A stretch of DNA of 18,470 nucleotides from contig CALMOL010000432.1 of NCBI GenBank assembly GCA_937871685.1, forward strand, positions 5,180-23,649, written 5' to 3'. The translations under genes and the position numbers were made by a program. This document shows positions 6,119 to 14,258 of the stretch, in pieces; within the stretch, counting starts at the first letter, position 1; each line of letters begins with the position of its first letter. Under the pieces are notes generated by a model, which saw nothing but the letters and a program-made list of their open reading frames with translations, was not told the origin of the DNA and did no database searches. The DNA is from an uncultured Verrucomicrobiota bacterium. Its GTDB lineage: Bacteria > Verrucomicrobiota > Verrucomicrobiia > Chthoniobacterales > SZAS-18.

Positions 6119-7090
6119 ATGAGCCAAGGCCAAATCTACTCCAACATCGTTGAAACCATCGGCCGCACGCCGCTTGTGCGCCTTAATCGCGTGACCGCCG
6201 GGATTGATGGCACCGTGGCGCTCAAGTGCGAGTTCTTCAATCCGCTGGGCAGCGTGAAGGACCGCATTGGCCTCGCCATGATCGAGGCCGCCGAGCGCGA
6301 TGGCTTGCTCAAGCCGGACACCGTGATCGTCGAGCCTACCAGCGGCAACACGGGCATCGCCCTGGCGTTCGTGGCGGCGGCTAAGGGCTACAAAATCATC
6401 CTCACGATGCCCGAGACGATGAGCGTAGAGCGCCGCACCCTCCTCGCGCTGCTCGGCGCGAAGCTCGTGCTCACCCCCGGACCCGAGGGCATGAAGGGAG
6501 CCATCGCCCGCGCCAAGGCCATCGTGGCAGAGACGCCCGGCGCCTGGATGCCCCAGCAGTTCGACAATCCGGCCAATCCCGAGATCCACCGCCAGACCAC
6601 GGCCGAGGAAATTTGGGCGGATACCGACGGCAAGGTGGACATCCTCATCGCCGCGGTGGGCACGGGCGGCACGCTCACCGGCGTGAGCGAGGTCATCAAG
6701 GCGCGCCGTCCTGAATTCAAAGCCATCGCCGTGGAGCCGTCCGACTCGCCCGTCATCACCCAGACGCGCGCGGGCGAGCCCGTGAAGCCCGGTCCACACA
6801 AGATCCAGGGCACCGGCGCGGGCTTCGTGCCGTCGAACCTTCACATGGACCAAGTGGACGAGGTGATCACGGTGTCGAACGACGACGCCTTCGCGATGGC
6901 GCGCCGCCTGGCCAAGGAGGAAGGCCTCCTCGTCGGCATCTCCACGGGTGCCAACGTCCACGCCGCGCTCCAGGTCGCGCGCCGGCCCGAGAACGCCGGC
7001 AAGCTGATCGTGACCATCGGTTGCTCAACGGGCGAGCGTTACCTCTCGACGGCCCTCGCCGCCGAGGCGCGCGCCGAGGTGGGTGGGTAA
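6119..7090 (+). CDS. cysK: Cysteine synthase (O-acetylserine sulfhydrylase)
   Basis: The 323-residue product is a full-length PLP-dependent cysteine synthase. The Schiff-base lysine is Lys47 in NPLGSVKDRIG. The substrate-binding loop TSGNTG is at 74-79, the PLP-phosphate loop GTGGTLTG at 181-188, and STGERYLST near 303-311 contains the residue that contacts the pyridine nitrogen. It converts O-acetylserine and sulfide to cysteine in the cytoplasm. Cystathionine beta-synthase-like members share these motifs, but the length and C-terminus fit CysK/CysM. The start at 6119 gives the standard N-terminus (IYSNIVETIGRTPLVRL). It is the only plus-strand gene in the first 15 kb and seems to be monocistronic. 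No cysE lies next to it. Confidence 0.95.
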   Translation: MSQGQIYSNIVETIGRTPLVRLNRVTAGIDGTVALKCEFFNPLGSVKDRIGLAMIEAAERDGLLKPDTVIVEPTSGNTGIALAFVAAAKGYKIILTMPETMSVERRTLLALLGAKLVLTPGPEGMKGAIARAKAIVAETPGAWMPQQFDNPANPEIHRQTTAEEIWADTDGKVDILIAAVGTGGTLTGVSEVIKARRPEFKAIAVEPSDSPVITQTRAGEPVKPGPHKIQGTGAGFVPSNLHMDQVDEVITVSNDDAFAMARRLAKEEGLLVGISTGANVHAALQVARRPENAGKLIVTIGCSTGERYLSTALAAEARAEVGG

Positions 7091-7111
7091 ACCGAAGGTG
7101 GACGGCGCGGC

Positions 7112-7180
7112 CCCTCGCGCTGTCGCGGACGCGAAGCGCCGGCAATTCCAGGCACCTTCGCGCTGCCGACAGCGTGAGGG
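7112..7180. repeat. Inverted repeat between convergent cysK and glgX
   Basis: CCCTCGCGCTGTCG at 7112-7125 pairs with CGACAGCGTGAGGG at 7167-7180, 13 of 14 positions, with a 41-nt loop. A second short pair, GAAGGTG at 7094-7100 and CACCTTC at 7153-7159, interleaves with it. The position between two convergent genes suggests a bidirectional transcription end, but there is no T-run on either strand. Confidence 0.5.
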
Positions 7181-7208
7181 AGCACGCCGGCCATCTCGAT
7201 GGGATGGT

Positions 7209-9362
7209 TTACGCCGAGTTTTGCGTGGTCTCGGCGGCCGCGCGACGGAGCAAGGCCAGGGAACGCTCGACGAGGGGCATGGGGCTGCCGGCGGGAATCG
7301 GGGCGCGGTCGGCGGGGAAGCCGGTCTCGTCGGCGGTGTCGATGACGACGTGCCAGGCGTGGCGCGCGGGGTCGCCGGGGAGATTGAACTCGAGGGGATC
7401 GTGCGCGGCGTTGAGGAGCAGGAGGAAGGTGTCGTCGCGCAGGGGGTTGCCTTGCCAGTCGCGCAGGGCGAGCCAGTCGCCGTTGAGGAGCATGCCGATG
7501 CTCTTCACGAAGGCGGTGGACCATTCTCCCTCGCCCATCTCGTTGCCGCCGGGACTGAGCCAGGTGATGTCCTTGCCATCGGGGCCGCGCTGGCGGCGGC
7601 CGTGAAAATAGGACGGGCGGCGGAAGATGGGGTGCTCAGAGCGCAGCTTGGCCAGACGGGAGGTGAACTCGGTCTGGCGCTCTTGCTCAGGGCTGCGCGT
7701 CCAGGTGAACCAGGAGATGGCGCTGTCCTGGCAGAAGGCGTTGTTGTTGCCCTGCTGGGTGCGGCCGTATTCGTCGCCGCCGCAGAGCATGGGCACGCCC
7801 TGCGAAAGGAAGAGCGTGGCGAGGAAGTTGCGCATCTGGCGGCGGCGCAGGCTGAGGACGGCCTCGTCGGCGGTGTCGCCCTCGTGGCCGCAGTTCCACG
7901 AGTGGTTGTTGCTCTCGCCGTCCTTGTTGTCCTCGCCGTTGGCCTCGTTGTGCTTGTCGTTGTAGGAGACGAGGTCGTGCAGGGTGAAGCCATCGTGCGC
8001 GATCACGAAGTTGACGCTCGCGGAGGGGCGGCGGCCGGCGGCCTCATAAAGGTCGGAGGAGCCGGTGAGGCGGTAGCCCAGCTCGGCGGCCTGGGCTTCG
8101 TCGCCCTTCCAGTAGGCGCGCAGGCAGTCGCGGTATTTGCCGTTCCACTCGGACCAGCCGGGCGGGAACCCGCCGACCTGGTAGCCGCCGTCGCCCACGT
8201 CCCACGGCTCGGCGATGAGCTTTACGCGCTGGAGCACCGGGTCCTGCCGGATGGCGTCGAGGAAGCCGCCGCGCGGGTCGAATCCATTCGACTCCCGCGC
8301 GATGGTGGTGGCGAGGTCGAAGCGGAAGCCATCCACGTGGCACTCGGCAACGAAGTAGCGCAGCGAGTCCATCACGAGCTGGAGGGCGCGCGGGTGGCGC
8401 AGGTCGAGCGTGTTTCCGGTGCCGGTAAAATCCATGTAGTGGCGCGGCGAGTCCGCCACGCGCCGGTAGTAGGCCGCGTTGTCGATGCCCTTGAACGAGA
8501 GCGTGGGCCCCAGGTGGTTGCCCTCGGCGGTGTGGTTATAGACCACATCGAGGATCACTTCGATTCCGGCGGCGTGGAGCCCCTTCACCATCTGCTTGAA
8601 CTCCCATACCTGCTGGCCCTGGGAGTCTGAGGCGTAGCGGGAGTCGGGCGCGAAGTATCCGATGGTGGAGTAGCCCCAGTAGTTCGCCAAGCCTTTGCCG
8701 ACGAGGAACCCGTCGTCCACGAAGTGATGGACGGGCAGCAGCTCGATGGCGGTGACGCCGAGCCGTTGGAAATACTCGATGGCGGGCTTCGAGGCGAGGC
8801 CGAGGTAGCGGCCGCGCTGGTCGGGCGGCACGAGGTCCCACAGGTGGGAGAAGCCCTTCACGTGGACCTCGTAGAAAATCGTCTCGTCCATCGGGCGGTC
8901 GATGCGGCGGTCGCCGCCCCAGTCGAAGGCATCGTCGATGACCACGCACTTGGGCACGGCATCGGCGCTGTCGCGCTCATCGCGCTCGTTGTCCTCGGCG
9001 GAACCAGACTGGTAGCCGAGGAGCAACTCGGACGATTGGAGGCGGCCGGCGATGGCCTTGGCGTAGGGATCTAGAAGAAGTTTGCGCGCGTTGAAGCGAT
9101 GGCCCTTCTCGGGCTTCCACGGGCCGTGAACGCGGTAGCCGTAGAGCTGGCCGGGGCGCACGCTGGGCAGGTAGGCGTGCCAAACGTGGTCGGTCGTCTC
9201 GCGGAAGGTGATGCGGTTCGTGCAGGTGCGGCCGTCCTCGGAGTAGAGGCAAAGCTCGACCTTCGTGGCGTGCTCGGAGAAGAGGGCGAAGTTGACGCCG
9301 CCGCCGTCATACGTGGCGCCGAGCGGATAGGGCCGGCCGCGGTGTTGCTGGATTCTGCGCAT
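7209..9362 (-). CDS. glgX: Glycogen-debranching enzyme (isoamylase type, GlgX/TreX)
   Basis: The 717-residue product is a glycoside hydrolase family 13 isoamylase-type debranching enzyme. An N-terminal CBM48 domain (PYPLGATYDGGGVNFALFSEHA onward, about 10-120) precedes the TIM barrel. Barrel motifs are VILDVVYNHT at about 269-278, HVDGFRFDLA with nucleophile Asp349, LIAEPWD with acid/base Glu385, and FVIAHDGFTLHDLVSYNDKHNEANGE with the transition-state-stabilising Asp457. It cleaves alpha-1,6 branch linkages in glycogen or limit dextrin in the cytoplasm. The ATG at 9360-9362 fits the family N-terminus. A 29-residue extension is Arg-rich and unlike the family. No other glycogen gene is in the window, and the gene lies 116 bp after the amidohydrolase in the same direction. 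Confidence 0.94.
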   Translation of the reverse strand: MRRIQQHRGRPYPLGATYDGGGVNFALFSEHATKVELCLYSEDGRTCTNRITFRETTDHVWHAYLPSVRPGQLYGYRVHGPWKPEKGHRFNARKLLLDPYAKAIAGRLQSSELLLGYQSGSAEDNERDERDSADAVPKCVVIDDAFDWGGDRRIDRPMDETIFYEVHVKGFSHLWDLVPPDQRGRYLGLASKPAIEYFQRLGVTAIELLPVHHFVDDGFLVGKGLANYWGYSTIGYFAPDSRYASDSQGQQVWEFKQMVKGLHAAGIEVILDVVYNHTAEGNHLGPTLSFKGIDNAAYYRRVADSPRHYMDFTGTGNTLDLRHPRALQLVMDSLRYFVAECHVDGFRFDLATTIARESNGFDPRGGFLDAIRQDPVLQRVKLIAEPWDVGDGGYQVGGFPPGWSEWNGKYRDCLRAYWKGDEAQAAELGYRLTGSSDLYEAAGRRPSASVNFVIAHDGFTLHDLVSYNDKHNEANGEDNKDGESNNHSWNCGHEGDTADEAVLSLRRRQMRNFLATLFLSQGVPMLCGGDEYGRTQQGNNNAFCQDSAISWFTWTRSPEQERQTEFTSRLAKLRSEHPIFRRPSYFHGRRQRGPDGKDITWLSPGGNEMGEGEWSTAFVKSIGMLLNGDWLALRDWQGNPLRDDTFLLLLNAAHDPLEFNLPGDPARHAWHVVIDTADETGFPADRAPIPAGSPMPLVERSLALLRRAAAETTQNSA

Positions 9363-9478
9363 GGGGAGGTTGGATGCTGCGCAGGGATATCGCAGGAGAC
9401 GGCGAGGCGCGCGTGTCCATTCGCGGCAACCCTGGCGCGGCCGTGGCATTCACCGTCGCGCGCGGCCCGCGAAGGCGA

Positions 9479-10885
9479 TCAGCGCGTCGGACTTGGCGCG
9501 GCCGGAGCCGGCGGCGGCTCGGCGGCGAAGGCGGGCTCGATGCGCTTGCCGCCGTGGTAGATCGCCACGAGGCGGAGGGTGTTGGAGATGTCATCGAGCG
9601 GGTTAGCGGAAAGGACGACGAAGTCGGCTCGCTTTCCGATCTCCAGGGTGCCGCGGTTGCGGGCGTCGCCGATGACCTCGGCGGCCTTGCGCGTGGCGCA
9701 GACGAGGGCCTGCATCGGAGTGAGCCCGGCGGCGACGAGGAGCTGAAGCTCGCGGTGCTCCATCCAGCCAGGCAGGCGCGTGGGCATGGCGCCGGAGTCG
9801 GTGCCGAAGCCGACGTAAACGCCGGCGTCGTGGAGGGTTTTCACGTTGCGCATCGCGGTGGCCATGGCGGCGCGGTTGCGCGGCATGAGGGTGTTGGCCT
9901 TGATCTTGTTGATGTATTCCTCGCCGAGCCAAGTATCGACCATCTTTTGCCCGGCGGCGGTGCGGAAGGCGGCGCTGTCCATCCAGGCCGGGTGCTCGGC
10001 GTAGATGAACTGGGCCTCGTCGAGGGCGAGCGTGGCGATGTAGGCAGGCACGCGGGCGGTGTCGCCGCGCTTCATAAGGGAGATAAACTCGGCGTCCACG
10101 GGCTGATCGCGCACGGAGTGAGCCACCACATCCAGACCGGCGCGCAGGAGGCGCTTGGCGTCCTCGAGGTAAAAGATGTGCGCGGCCACGCGGAGGTTGT
10201 TCTTGTGGGCCTCGTCGATGATGGCCTCCTGGATTTCCGGCTTCATCTTCTCGAGCGTGCCGAAGACGTCATCCACCCACATCTTGATGATGTCGGCCTT
10301 GCGGCCGGCGGCGGCACGGACCATCTGGCGAGCTTCCTCCGGCGTAGTGGGACGGTCGATTTGGTCGGCGCCGCCGGGCAGCGGGGGCGCGGAACGCGGC
10401 GTGCCGATCCCGTGGTCGGCGGCATAGACGTCCGCGCCGCCGCCCCGGCCGGCGCGCTGCTCGTCGCGCAAGGAGTAGATGAGGTCCTTGTTCACTCCGA
10501 GCGAGAGGATCGCAGTGACGCCGTAGGCCTCGTATTGCTTGAGGGCCGCGCCAACGTTCTCGGCGGTGTAATTGTCCGGTGACATCGCGCCGTCCTTCAC
10601 GACGCCGACGTGGGAATGGTCGGAGATCAGGCCCGGGATGACGGTCTTGCCCGCGAGGTCCACGGTCTTGGCACCCTTGGCGACGTAGGGCTTTGGATCG
10701 ATTTTGCCGGCGGCGACGATGCGTCCGTCTCGGACGACGAGCACCGCCCGTTCGATAGGCCGTCGGCCGGAGCCGTCGATTAGGCGCGCGCCGGTGAAGA
10801 CGGTGGCGGGCTCGGCTTGCGCCGGCGGAGGGAGGGCCGCGAGGGGGAGAGCGACCGCGGAGAGGAACAGGGCAAGGGTTTTCAT
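9479..10885 (-). CDS. Secreted amidohydrolase (imidazolonepropionase-like, COG1228)
   Basis: The 468-residue product begins with a Sec signal peptide (MKTLALFLSAVALPLAAL, likely cut after PAQA at 24) and continues with an amidohydrolase-superfamily metallo-hydrolase. Metal-binding positions are all present: His90 and His92 in SDHSHVG, Lys201 in DIIKMWVDD as the likely carboxylated bridge, His236 in VAAHIF, His256 in DVVAHSVRD, and Asp363 in GFGTDSG. The beta-sandwich segments at both ends (TGARLIDGSG and GKRADFVVLSANPLDD) are typical. Secreted members often act on dipeptides or cyclic amides, but the substrate cannot be read here. The start at 10883-10885 is set by the signal peptide. A 43-residue upstream extension is rejected. 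The C-terminus ends in a Pro/Ala-rich tail. The 259-bp gap to pstB makes cotranscription with the pst genes uncertain. Confidence 0.88.
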   Translation of the reverse strand: MKTLALFLSAVALPLAALPPPAQAEPATVFTGARLIDGSGRRPIERAVLVVRDGRIVAAGKIDPKPYVAKGAKTVDLAGKTVIPGLISDHSHVGVVKDGAMSPDNYTAENVGAALKQYEAYGVTAILSLGVNKDLIYSLRDEQRAGRGGGADVYAADHGIGTPRSAPPLPGGADQIDRPTTPEEARQMVRAAAGRKADIIKMWVDDVFGTLEKMKPEIQEAIIDEAHKNNLRVAAHIFYLEDAKRLLRAGLDVVAHSVRDQPVDAEFISLMKRGDTARVPAYIATLALDEAQFIYAEHPAWMDSAAFRTAAGQKMVDTWLGEEYINKIKANTLMPRNRAAMATAMRNVKTLHDAGVYVGFGTDSGAMPTRLPGWMEHRELQLLVAAGLTPMQALVCATRKAAEVIGDARNRGTLEIGKRADFVVLSANPLDDISNTLRLVAIYHGGKRIEPAFAAEPPPAPAAPSPTR

Positions 10886-11144
10886 GCGCAGTGGAAGGGG
10901 CTCCGCGAGGGATCGGTGGCTCCTTCCCTTTGTTACGTCCCTTCCGCTTCGCGTGCGCGTCCCGCGCAACATTTTTTCGCAGCCGATCTGCTCGAGATGC
11001 AACTCCGTCCGCACAGTCCCGCGGAGCGAAGTGTCATCTCAAGCCCTGTCTCCGGTGCAGCTGCCGCCGGCTGATGACGGCGGAACAGCAGCCCGCCTCG
11101 CGGGGCTCGGGCACCCGGTCCAGCCGTGCCAATCGTGCGCGCCC
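10886..11144. other. Gap between pstB and the amidohydrolase gene
   Basis: This 259-bp stretch holds no supportable gene. A hairpin with stem CCGCCG (11064-11069) and CGGCGG (11078-11083) is extended by GCTG and CAGC past a two-base bulge. It may mark the end of the pst transcript, but no T-run follows. I see no clear promoter for the amidohydrolase. A single GTTACG near 10933 resembles half of the Pho-box candidate but has no partner. Confidence 0.35.
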
Positions 11145-11993
11145 TCAGCCGAAGCGGCCGGAAATGTAAGCTTCCGTTTCCTTCTGCTTCGGGTTGTTGA
11201 AAAGCTCCGTTGTCGGCGCGAACTCGACCATCCGGCCCAGGTAGAAAAACGCGGTCTGGTCGGACACGCGCGTGGCCTGCTGCATGGAATGGGTCACGAT
11301 GATGATCGTGAAGTTCTTGGCGAGGTCGTGGATCAGCCCCTCGACCTTCAGCGTGGCGATGGGGTCGAGCGCGGAGGTCGGCTCGTCCATGAGGAGCACC
11401 TCGGGCTGCACGGCCACGGCGCGCGCGATGCACAGGCGCTGCTGCTGGCCGCCGGAAAGGGAGTTGCCGGGCTTGGAGAGGTCATCCTTCACCTCGTCCC
11501 ACAGGGCGGCCTTCCGCAGGGCGTCCTCCATGCGCTCGCGCAGGAACGCCCGGTCGCGGATGCCGTTGAGCTTGAGGCCCACGGTGACATTGTCGCCGAT
11601 GCTCAGGGTGGGGAAGGGGTTCGACTTCTGGAAGATCATCCCCACGCGCCGGCGCACCACGGTGGGGTCGATCTCCGGGGCGTAAAGATTCTCGCCGTCG
11701 AGCGTGATGCTCCCGGTCATGCGCGCGCCGGGGGTTAGCTCATGCATGCGGTTCAGGCAGCGCAGGAAGGTGGACTTGCCGCAGCCCGACGGGCCGATGA
11801 TCGCGGTGACCGAGCGGGCCGGGATGTCGAGCGTGGCGTCGATCACGGCGTGCTTCGCGCCGTAGAAAATGTTCACGTCGCGCGCGGAAACCGCGACGGC
11901 GGGGGGATTCGTCGGCGCGACGTCGGCGGGGGCGGAAGACGGCGCGGAAGGCATACGGACGGCGACGACGGGGCGGGGAGTCTCGGCGCTCAT
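11145..11993 (-). CDS. pstB: Phosphate ABC transporter ATP-binding protein PstB
   Basis: The 282-residue product has every ABC ATPase motif: Walker A GPSGCGKS at 67-74, Q-loop Gln122 in FQKSNPFP, signature LSGGQQQR at 179-186, Walker B VLLMDEPTSALD at 199-210, and the switch His235 in VTHSMQQA. The SNPFP motif and the FFYLGRMVEF and NPKQKETEAYISGRFG C-terminus are diagnostic of PstB. It powers high-affinity phosphate import with PstC and PstA at the inner membrane. The start at 11991-11993 (MSAETPRP) follows the pyrimidine-rich leader usual here. An ATG eight codons earlier and another 13 codons later are alternatives. The Pro/Ala-rich 35-residue N-terminal extension before the core (VSARDVNIFYG) is longer than in E. 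coli. It is the last gene of the pstSCAB order. Confidence 0.95.
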   Translation of the reverse strand: MSAETPRPVVAVRMPSAPSSAPADVAPTNPPAVAVSARDVNIFYGAKHAVIDATLDIPARSVTAIIGPSGCGKSTFLRCLNRMHELTPGARMTGSITLDGENLYAPEIDPTVVRRRVGMIFQKSNPFPTLSIGDNVTVGLKLNGIRDRAFLRERMEDALRKAALWDEVKDDLSKPGNSLSGGQQQRLCIARAVAVQPEVLLMDEPTSALDPIATLKVEGLIHDLAKNFTIIIVTHSMQQATRVSDQTAFFYLGRMVEFAPTTELFNNPKQKETEAYISGRFG

Positions 11994-12061
11994 GGCGGGG
12001 AAGGTTGGAGGATTCAAGCGTCAAGCCTCGTGGAGGCAGGAAGGGACGAAGGGAAGAAGCA

Positions 12062-13039
12062 TCAGCCCGCGTGCGCCTGCGCGACAGGGGCGGCCGGTGG
12101 GACATCGGTGGGGAGCTGCCGGCGCGCGACCTTGACGATGCGCTCGCGGGTGAGGAAGCGGAGCGAGAGGTTCATCGTGAGCACCACGAGGAGGAGCACG
12201 AGCGCGGCGGCCCAGGCCTGGCGGTGCCAGTCATCGTAGGGCGAGATGGCGTAGGCATAAATCTGGAGCGGCAGCGCGGCGATCGGCTCGCCGAGGCCGC
12301 GGCCCCAGTCGTTGTTGCCCAGCGCGGTGAAGAGCAGCGGGGCGGTCTCGCCGGAGATGCGCGCCACGGCGAGGAGCACGCCTGTGAGGATGCCGCGGAA
12401 GGCCGTCTTGGCGACGATGTGCAGGGAGATCTTCCACTTGGCGATGCCGAGGGCGAGGCCGGCCTCGCGGTAGCCGTTAGGCACGAGCAGGAGCACTTCC
12501 TCGGCGGTGCGCACGATCAGCGGGATCATGATGAACGCGAGCGTCGCCGCGCCGGCCAAGGCCGAGAACTTCCCGAGCGAGAGCGGCGAGCCGCCCGGCA
12601 GCACGAAGATCCCGTAGGCAACGATGCCCCACACGATCGAGGGCACACCGTTGAGCACGTCCGCGGCGAAGCGCACGCGCGCGGCGAAGGCCGGCCGCGC
12701 ATACTCGGTGAGATAGATCGCGCCTAGCACGCCCACCGGAATGCCGACCAGCGAGGCCATTCCGATCAGCAGGAAGGTTCCCCCAATGGCGTGCGCGATG
12801 CCGCCGCCAGTCTCCCCGACGGGAGCGGGGGTTTTCGTAAAGAAGTCCCAGTTGAGGGAGCCGGCGCCCTTGAAGACGAGGTATCCGAAGACGAGCGCGA
12901 GCGGCGTCACCACGACGACCGCGCCGAGGACGCAGAGCGCGGACACGAGGCCGCTCTTCAGGTTGCGCCAGCGGCGCACTCCGTCGGAAACGCGGAGCCG
13001 CGGATCAAAAGCGGGCGCGGCAGGGACGAGGGCTGTCAT
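12062..13039 (-). CDS. pstA: Phosphate ABC transporter permease PstA
   Basis: The 325-residue product is an inner-membrane permease with about six hydrophobic segments, starting with LVSALCVLGAVVVVTPLAL near 31-49. The EAA loop that docks on PstB is visible as PNGYREAGLALGIAKWK at about 187-203, and ARISGETAPLLFTA matches the family's ISGETAPL block. Together with PstC it forms the phosphate channel. The start at 13037-13039 (MTALVPAAP) gives a cytoplasmic N-terminus of about 30 residues. The 68-bp gap to pstB holds no hairpin like the two upstream gaps. Transport specificity is inferred from the complete pst context. Confidence 0.94.
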   Translation of the reverse strand: MTALVPAAPAFDPRLRVSDGVRRWRNLKSGLVSALCVLGAVVVVTPLALVFGYLVFKGAGSLNWDFFTKTPAPVGETGGGIAHAIGGTFLLIGMASLVGIPVGVLGAIYLTEYARPAFAARVRFAADVLNGVPSIVWGIVAYGIFVLPGGSPLSLGKFSALAGAATLAFIMIPLIVRTAEEVLLLVPNGYREAGLALGIAKWKISLHIVAKTAFRGILTGVLLAVARISGETAPLLFTALGNNDWGRGLGEPIAALPLQIYAYAISPYDDWHRQAWAAALVLLLVVLTMNLSLRFLTRERIVKVARRQLPTDVPPAAPVAQAHAG

Positions 13040-13048
13040 GCGGAGAGG

Positions 13049-13114
13049 GCGAAGGTGAAAGGTGAGAAGTAAGAATTGGCTGGGGAGTTGGCCCTATCAC
13101 CTCTCACTTCTCAC
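13049..13114 (-). repeat. Heptamer repeats and hairpin between pstC and pstA
   Basis: Successive 7-bp units (GCGAAGG, TGAAAGG, TGAGAAG, TAAGAAT, TGGCTGG) run from 13049 to 13083. On the opposite strand units TGAGAAG, TGAGAGG and TGATAGG run downward from 13113. The strongest pairing is 13062-13073 with 13103-13114, 11 of 12 bases. The element occupies most of the 110-bp gap and is a shorter relative of the one between pstS and pstC. Confidence 0.75.
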
Positions 13115-13149
13115 GGATCACAGCAGCAAAAGGTCAGACGGAATCGCCC

Positions 13150-14133
13150 TCAGCTCACCGCCCCGGTCTGCGCGCCGCCGAGGCGGAGGAGCAGTCGGGC
13201 AACGTAATTGATGAGCAGCGTGAGGACGAAGAGCACCAATCCCACCGCGACGAGGGCGTTGCGGTAGGTGTCATCGGTGGCCTCGGCGAACTGCGAGGCA
13301 ATCACCGAGGCGAGCGTGTTGCCCGGGGCGAAGAGGGAGGGCGAAATCTTGTTGGCGTTACCGATCACCATGGTGACCGCCATCGTCTCGCCGAGCGCGC
13401 GGCCGAGCCCGAGGATCATCGCGCCGAAGATGCCCTTCTTGGCGTAGGAGAGCACGGCGATACGCGTGACCTCCCAGCGCGTCGCGCCCAGGCCATAGGC
13501 GGCCTCGCGCTGGAGATCGGGCACCGAGCGGAGGATCTCGCGCGAGACCGAGGTGATGATCGGCAGGATCATCACGGCGATGACCAGCGCGGCCGACAGC
13601 ATCGTGTAGCCCGAGGACGTGGAGCCGGAGAAGAGCGGAATCCAGCCGAGCGCGGACTTGAGCGCGGGAAAAACGTGCTTCGGCAACAGCGGCAAGAGCA
13701 CGAAGATGGCCCACAGGCCCAGGATCACGCTGGGAATCGCAGCCAGCATTTCAACAAGGAAGACCACCGGCTGCCGCATCCAACGCGGCGCGATCTCCGT
13801 GAGGAAGATCGCCGTGGCCACCGCCAGCGGCGTGGCGACGAGCAGCGCGAGGAGGGAGGAAACCGCGGTGCCGTAGATGAAGGGCAGCGCGCCGTAGTCA
13901 TTTTGCACCGGATCCCACACCGAGCGCGTGAAGAACGAGACCCCAAACTGCCGCAGCGTGGACCACGCCCCGGAGGCGAGCTGCCAGCCCACGAGGACGA
14001 TCAGCAGCAGGACCACGCTCGCCATCGCCAGGCAGAGCCAGCGGAACGCGTTGTCGCTGAGCCGTGAAACGGGCTTCATCCGCGCGGCGACGGAGTTCGC
14101 AACGGGGACGAGAGGTTCGGCGAGGGCGGACAC
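13150..14133 (-). CDS. pstC: Phosphate ABC transporter permease PstC
   Basis: The product is a membrane permease with about six hydrophobic segments, the first being LCLAMASVVLLLIVLVGWQLA. It carries the EAA loop LQREAAYGLGATRWEVTRIAV and the PstC block LGRALGETMAVTMVIGN. It pairs with PstA to form the transmembrane phosphate path. I prefer the GTG at 14131-14133, giving 327 residues, because its leader (ctccccactccgc) closely matches those of pstA and pstB. The ATG at 14077-14079 (MKPVSRLSDNAF) is a serious alternative and gives 309 residues. An ATG at 14217 would translate the intergenic hairpin and is rejected. The gene follows pstS by about 125 bp, nearly filled by an inverted repeat. Confidence 0.92.
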   Translation of the reverse strand: MSALAEPLVPVANSVAARMKPVSRLSDNAFRWLCLAMASVVLLLIVLVGWQLASGAWSTLRQFGVSFFTRSVWDPVQNDYGALPFIYGTAVSSLLALLVATPLAVATAIFLTEIAPRWMRQPVVFLVEMLAAIPSVILGLWAIFVLLPLLPKHVFPALKSALGWIPLFSGSTSSGYTMLSAALVIAVMILPIITSVSREILRSVPDLQREAAYGLGATRWEVTRIAVLSYAKKGIFGAMILGLGRALGETMAVTMVIGNANKISPSLFAPGNTLASVIASQFAEATDDTYRNALVAVGLVLFVLTLLINYVARLLLRLGGAQTGAVS

Positions 14134-14147
14134 GCGGAGTGGGGAGC

Positions 14148-14238
14148 GTGAGAAGTGACAGGTGGGAAGTGAAAAGTGGAGGGAACCGAGCACACCCGGT
14201 GGTGCGCGACGTATCACCTCTCACCTGTCACTTCTCAC
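14148..14238 (-). repeat. Long heptamer-based hairpin between pstS and pstC
   Basis: Arms 14148-14172 and 14214-14238 are 25-bp inverted repeats with two mismatches, the outer 17 bp being perfect. The loop is 41 nt. Both arms are strings of 7-bp units with TGANAAG or TGANAGG character (TGAGAAG, TGACAGG, TGGGAAG, TGAAAAG). The hairpin begins 14 bp from the preferred pstC start and ends 20 bp after the pstS stop. There is no T-run. A role in stabilising pstS mRNA or limiting read-through into pstC is inference, by analogy with the REP hairpin after malE in E. coli. Confidence 0.88.
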
Positions 14239-14258
14239 CGGGGGGCGGCGGCCTCCCC

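Noticed and set aside
7083..8630. Plus-strand open frame of about 515 codons
   Set aside because: It is antisense to glgX, whose catalytic residues are all intact on the minus strand. The peptide is Val/Ala/Gly/Glu-rich low complexity, as expected from the reverse of a high-GC gene.
9374..10582. Plus-strand open frame of about 400 codons
   Set aside because: It is antisense to the amidohydrolase, which has a signal peptide and complete metal-site motifs. No known domain is seen in the antisense frame.
11028..11056. TGTCAT and TGTCTC as a second Pho box
   Set aside because: The spacing is about 15 bp instead of 11, and the second half-site is poor.
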